In this document: positions 60,415 to 64,000 of the stretch, piece after piece | Numbering within the stretch: position 1 is the stretch's first letter | Layout of the letters: each line of letters begins with the position of its first letter | NCBI RefSeq assembly: GCF_029266855.1 | Contig: NZ_JAQSWB010000008.1 | Location: forward strand, 203,668 to 267,667 | Source of the DNA: Fluviicola sp. | Lineage (GTDB): Bacteria; Bacteroidota; Bacteroidia; Flavobacteriales_D; Crocinitomicaceae | Reading direction: 5' to 3' | DNA length: 64,000 nucleotides | Translations under genes and position numbers: made by a program | The notes under the pieces: model-generated | What the model was told of the DNA's origin: nothing | Databases searched by the model: none | What the model saw: the letters and a program-made list of their open reading frames with translations, nothing else

Positions 60415-62749
60415 AACAAGGAGTTCCCTGGTTTGTCGGAGTGACATTAGCAGTTGTTGCACCGGTACTTGAAAGTGTCGTTGCAGCTACCCAGCCCTGA
60501 GAGACAATTGTTGGCGTATAGGAAGGAACCGAAACAATTCCTGCACTGAAATTCACATCCCAGTTAAAGATGTAACCGTTGTCTGAACCTAAGTGATCCG
60601 TTACGTTGATTGTCCAGCTACCGTTTAACGGACAACCCACTAAGCCTGAAAAACTCTCTGCCGGTAGATAAGTTCCTGCCGGCACATAACTATCCGTATA
60701 AGTACCCGGACCATTTCCACTGGTGAACGTACCGCCTGTTGCGATTCCGTTTACCAGGGTAGTTGATCCCGACATTGAAAAGCAATAATTAGATCCTGTT
60801 CCTGGAGTGACAGTTGTTGAACTTCCATCCACAGTACTTGTTGCCCATGGACTTCCCAAATTGGCAGAACCACCTCCGGAACCATAAGTTTGTAAACTAA
60901 CACTTTGCCCGTTCGGACATTCAATTTCCAGGGACAAATCTCCCAGGTATGAGTGCTCCATATCGAGACAGATATTCGTTATATCCGTTGCCGAAGTAAC
61001 TGTGGCAGCAGGGTTATAACAATTAGTTGTTATGGAAGTCGAATAAGAAACACCTGATCCATCCGGTAAGAAAGTCGTTCCCGAAACCGGTGGAGTACAA
61101 TTTACCGTGTATGGTGTCATTGTAACATTCGCACTAAGTCCTGATGTTGTGTTTGTACATAAAGTTGAAGGTGTAGCAGATGTAGTGATGGTTGGTGTAG
61201 TTGAAACCTGGATAATTTGGTTATTGTAATTTGTATTGGTACAGCCATTCGCATCGGTTGCTACCAAATTCAAATAATAACTCCCTACGGCCGGATAGGT
61301 ATAAGTTGTTGAAGCTCCCGCAGCAGTTGCTCCATTTCCAAAATTCCATGAATAAGTTGCTCCTGCACTACTGGAAGAGAATGTACCTGAACCCGTGGCA
61401 GTGATACTTTGTCCCTGGCATACGCGGATAATTCCACCAGCTCCCGGAGCCGGAGTCACAGAAGTAATGCTCGTCGTAATTGTCTGACATGGAATTACAC
61501 ATGAAATATCGGCTACCCATCCTGAATTAACAACCGAACCGTCAGAAGTAAATCTGAAGGTCAAACATCCACTCGCATTACTTGCAGAAGCCTGAATTGT
61601 ACCTGGACTGGTAGTACCGGAATAAGTTCCTAAAAGCGGAGCTGCAACAGAGTTTCCGTCAAAAACCTGTAAAACATCCAAACTCGTCTCCGTTTGAAAG
61701 GCACTGAATACCAATTTTAGTTTAGCTCCTGCCGTGGAGGGACAAATCGTATAAACACGTGTATCCGAATTGGAATAATTAGATAATCCACCGCCATCGT
61801 AAAACGTTCCGCTACACGCTGAAGTACTTCCCGTAGAAGGCATAAAGATTGATCCAACGGGCGGCGGAGCCGGAGAGGTAACACAAATAGTAAAAGTAGG
61901 TGTTGCCGGTGTAGTAGCAGCACTCCAGGTATAGACCCGAACATAGTAATTCATACCCACGGTCAAACCATTTACGGTGTAATCGGTTTCAGCATCCTGG
62001 CATCCCAATGAAGCTCCGATACACGACCCGGGAGCAGCTCCGGTACTTGCAAAAATTTCGACACCTGAATCCCAGCTGGTCGAGCGTGTGATTATAGCAG
62101 TTGTATTAGTAGCCGTAAACGAGTACCAAACATCATCATCCGGTGTTCCGGTACAAGAAGCGATTCCTGAATTCGTAGCACCTGCAACTGTTCCGGAAGT
62201 TGTAGAACAACTGGCTGCCTGTGTCAAAACAGTTGCCGTGGCACAGTTGTCATTAGCCGGAGGAGTGACTGCTCTAACACAAATTGTACCTGTCATTGAG
62301 GAATTGTTATTCCCGGACTGCCGATGCAACTGAACATAATATGTTGTTCCTGAAGTTGTTGGAACAGTAACGCTGACACTTCCCCCGGAAGCAGCACTTC
62401 CGCAACCTAATTGAGTTCCTCCCCCACATGTAGTCCAAATAGCAACTGCCAAATTTTCAGATGTAGCAGTTGCAGTAATCTGGCTGAATGATGAAGTTGC
62501 AGTAAATGAATACCATCCGTCATCATTGTTGGAGGAATTACACGTCGATAAAACCATCCCCCCATTAGCGAAGGTTCCTGGCAAAGAAAAGTTCGTTGTT
62601 GTACAGGTAGCTCCGACAGTAAGAGAAGGAACACCGGCACAAGCATCACTTTGTGACCATGCTCCGAAGTTGATAACTGAAACAAATAGAGTCATTAGTA
62701 CAAATCCTTTCAATAAGAACTTGTATCCGTTCATAGAATTCTTTCTCAT
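60362..62749 (-). CDS. N-terminal part of frameshifted T9SS multi-domain surface protein
   Basis: This is a secreted protein. A signal peptide (ends GAWSQ) is followed by two pre-peptidase-type beta domains (about residues 35-160 and 165-290; DDGWYSFTATSS, DDVWYSFTATNT). Next are a CUB-like domain (about 300-420; LQVFDGNSVAAPLLGTYSG), a PKD domain (YSWNFGNGATAAGAS), and a proprotein-convertase P domain (about 565-745; LDMEHSYLGDLSLEIECP, NVTDHLGSDNGYIFNWDVNF). After GTPC the frame departs from the sorting domain and stops within 17 residues. The product could reach the periplasm but not pass the T9SS unless read through. It lies 3 nt after a small secreted-protein gene. Confidence 0.82.
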   Translation of the reverse strand: MRKNSMNGYKFLLKGFVLMTLFVSVINFGAWSQSDACAGVPSLTVGATCTTTNFSLPGTFANGGMVLSTCNSSNNDDGWYSFTATSSFSQITATATSENLAVAIWTTCGGGTQLGCGSAASGGSVSVTVPTTSGTTYYVQLHRQSGNNNSSMTGTICVRAVTPPANDNCATATVLTQAASCSTTSGTVAGATNSGIASCTGTPDDDVWYSFTATNTTAIITRSTSWDSGVEIFASTGAAPGSCIGASLGCQDAETDYTVNGLTVGMNYYVRVYTWSAATTPATPTFTICVTSPAPPPVGSIFMPSTGSTSACSGTFYDGGGLSNYSNSDTRVYTICPSTAGAKLKLVFSAFQTETSLDVLQVFDGNSVAAPLLGTYSGTTSPGTIQASASNASGCLTFRFTSDGSVVNSGWVADISCVIPCQTITTSITSVTPAPGAGGIIRVCQGQSITATGSGTFSSSSAGATYSWNFGNGATAAGASTTYTYPAVGSYYLNLVATDANGCTNTNYNNQIIQVSTTPTITTSATPSTLCTNTTSGLSANVTMTPYTVNCTPPVSGTTFLPDGSGVSYSTSITTNCYNPAATVTSATDITNICLDMEHSYLGDLSLEIECPNGQSVSLQTYGSGGGSANLGSPWATSTVDGSSTTVTPGTGSNYCFSMSGSTTLVNGIATGGTFTSGNGPGTYTDSYVPAGTYLPAESFSGLVGCPLNGSWTINVTDHLGSDNGYIFNWDVNFSAGIVSVPSYTPTIVSQGWVAATTLSSTGATTANVTPTNQGTPCCQLVWLALKQLLSTIIP

Positions 62750-62752
62750 GGC

Positions 62753-63178
62753 TTAGTTTGTTGTAATTGGGTTGATGACCATGATGTAAGAAGTATTGTC
62801 GATACGAAACACTTGTGTTTTATTTGAAAAGAATTCAAGATTGTATACCAATGGATTGAAAGTACTCACATTAAAATTTGCAAAATCCGCTCCCTGGATT
62901 CCCGGATTGACTTTAGCCATTAATGGAACAGAAGATAACAAAGGATACTTTTGGCTTTCTGCCTGTTCTGCAGCCCGGTATTCAATACGGTCGGTCATGA
63001 CCTTACCGAAAGCAGTGACAAGGGTTGGATTGCTAAAAACAAAATCCGCTCCATGTACATAAGCAATACGATTTGAAATTTCTTCAGGTGTTAGTTGTTG
63101 AGTTGTAGTTTGTCCAAATGACCAAAAAGTCATTTGCATGACAAAGAGGGAGAGAGTCCCCTTACGCAATAAGTTCAT
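62753..63178 (-). CDS. Small secreted protein of unknown function
   Basis: This 141-residue protein has a signal peptide (MNLLRKGTLSLFVMQMTFWS, ending FGQ). The mature part has an N-terminal helix-forming stretch (TPEEISNRIAYVHGADFVFSN), an Asp/Glu-Arg-rich middle and a beta-like C-terminus (TQVFRIDNTSYIMVINPITTN). No family is recognised. The gene has a canonical promoter and is followed 3 nt later by the multi-domain T9SS protein gene, so the two are one operon and the small protein may be its partner. Confidence 0.7.
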   Translation of the reverse strand: MNLLRKGTLSLFVMQMTFWSFGQTTTQQLTPEEISNRIAYVHGADFVFSNPTLVTAFGKVMTDRIEYRAAEQAESQKYPLLSSVPLMAKVNPGIQGADFANFNVSTFNPLVYNLEFFSNKTQVFRIDNTSYIMVINPITTN

Positions 63179-63204
63179 GAGTTTAACAGTTGTATAATGT
63201 ACCC

Positions 63205-63235
63205 CAAATTTAGACTTAACACTCTGGTAATCAAA
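63205..63235 (-). promoter_or_regulatory. Canonical Bacteroidota promoter of the small protein/T9SS operon
   Basis: On the minus strand TTTG (63232-63235), exactly 19 nt, then TAAATTTG (63205-63212) is a perfect match to TTTG-N19-TAnnTTTG. The start is predicted near 63198, with a leader of about 20 nt. Confidence 0.8.
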
Positions 63236-63462
63236 ATTGATTCTGTTAAATTCCGGAAATAGTCTTTTAAACTATCAATATAGTTGTTAAATTCCTAGTA
63301 AAGACGGATGTTTTAGTTGAAAAAATATAAATAACTTATTTCAAGTTATTTGCACAATTTGAATATTATTATGTTAATTGTTAAATAATAGTCGATTAAT
63401 AACTTAATATGATAAATTTCAAAACAATATAATGAGGCAAATTAACTCATTCCTGAAGAATT

Positions 63463-64000
63463 TCATTGCTTTATCAATGAATATACTTTTGTACCGTTTT
63501 TAACCATGTAAACACCAGATGTCAAGGAAGAGATATCCAACACCAAAGTACCATCTCCCTGTTTATAAGAGGATACATTCAAACGGATATCCTGTCCCAT
63601 TGCATTCAATAATTTAAAAGTACTCAACGAAACAAGGTCTCCTTTCAGCGTAACAAGATCGGTAGCCGGGTTGGGGAAAATAACCAGATCACTTACACCA
63701 GCAATATCAATATAAACCGATTCCATATCATGAATCCGTTCCTGAGCATTATAATCAACCTGTTTCAAGCGATAGTACGAAACACCATTCAGAGGCATAT
63801 TATCCAATACAGTATAGTAAAGCGGTGTTTGGGAATTACCCGCACCACTTACCTGAGCAATTTCCACCCAGCCGTCAGCTCCACTTAGAGATCGCTCAAC
63901 TACGAAATAATCGTTATTTTGCTCGGAACTTGTTTCCCAATTCAATCTCACGGAATTATTGTTGACAGCAGTTGCTTCAAAGCTAACCAGACCAATTGGC
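63463..64000 (-). CDS. C-terminal end of a T9SS protein (partial, runs off the window)
   Basis: The frame is open to the right edge. It encodes the same linker and type A sorting cassette as at 59877-60414 (PIGLVSFEATAVNNNSVRL ... SGVYMVKNGTKVYSLIKQ). About 11 of 162 aligned residues differ, mostly in the last 25 and around NAQERIHD. The aligned DNA segments have equal length. The upstream gene body lies outside the window. Confidence 0.85.
   Translation of the reverse strand, partial: PIGLVSFEATAVNNNSVRLNWETSSEQNNDYFVVERSLSGADGWVEIAQVSGAGNSQTPLYYTVLDNMPLNGVSYYRLKQVDYNAQERIHDMESVYIDIAGVSDLVIFPNPATDLVTLKGDLVSLSTFKLLNAMGQDIRLNVSSYKQGDGTLVLDISSLTSGVYMVKNGTKVYSLIKQ

Overview
The window looks like chromosomal DNA of a member of the Flavobacteriales (phylum Bacteroidota). 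The reasons are the many secreted proteins with type IX secretion system (T9SS) type A or type B C-terminal sorting domains, the absence of Shine-Dalgarno sites, several promoters of the Bacteroidota form TTTG-N19/20-TAnnTTTG, a short primary sigma factor lacking region 1, DUF4249, DUF4197 and DUF4295 proteins, and CHU_C-type Ig-like repeat adhesins. A Fluviicola/Crocinitomicaceae-like organism is my best guess, but that is inference. No rRNA, tRNA, phage, transposase or CRISPR array is visible.

Layout. 0.3-16.3 kb is mostly housekeeping: an S9 dipeptidyl peptidase, citrate synthase, a small T9SS protein, a THUMP RNA methyltransferase, a patatin/outer-membrane fusion, a VOC dioxygenase-like protein, a DUF4249 lipoprotein, PriA, RpoD, a low-molecular-weight phosphatase and an RsmI-like methyltransferase. 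16.3-21.9 kb holds a repeat-rich intergenic stretch and a giant T9SS type B adhesin whose frame is broken inside a 216-nt tandem array. 22-30 kb has a TerB/DnaJ protein, HtpG, an FkbM methyltransferase, an ABC-F ATPase and a secreted M43 metalloprotease. 30.3-33.7 kb is a hisS-hutH-membrane protein operon.

33.8-43.1 kb is the most coherent accessory locus: a seven-gene haem acquisition operon (secreted HmuY-like protein, haem-binding lipoprotein, permease, ATPase, HmuS, TonB receptor, HmuY lipoprotein). A Bacteroidota promoter stands before it, a perfect 36-nt palindromic terminator ends it, and a LuxR-type regulator precedes it. Haem would be captured outside the cell by the HmuY proteins, taken through the TonB receptor, bound in the periplasm, pumped inward by the ABC transporter and handled in the cytoplasm by HmuS.

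43.1-64 kb carries intergenic repeats (an 11-nt VNTR, a 97-nt array, a MITE-like element), an unrecognised membrane/hydrolase protein, an amidohydrolase, a 2106-residue M43/Ig-repeat T9SS protein, the rpmB-rpmG-DUF4295-ftsY cluster, cinA, a DUF4197 lipoprotein, a nucleoside phosphorylase, and a pair of T9SS protein loci with nearly identical C-terminal cassettes, one frameshifted and one running off the right edge.

The most notable signals are (1) a 51-nt conserved element with an 11-nt VNTR placed about 150 nt upstream of two unrelated genes in the same orientation; (2) indels of -25 and +18 nt at the same spot of different 216-nt repeats, one of which breaks the adhesin; (3) 3'-end hairpin repeats shared by two loci; and (4) a short repeat-derived insertion between the signature motif and Walker B of the haem ABC ATPase.
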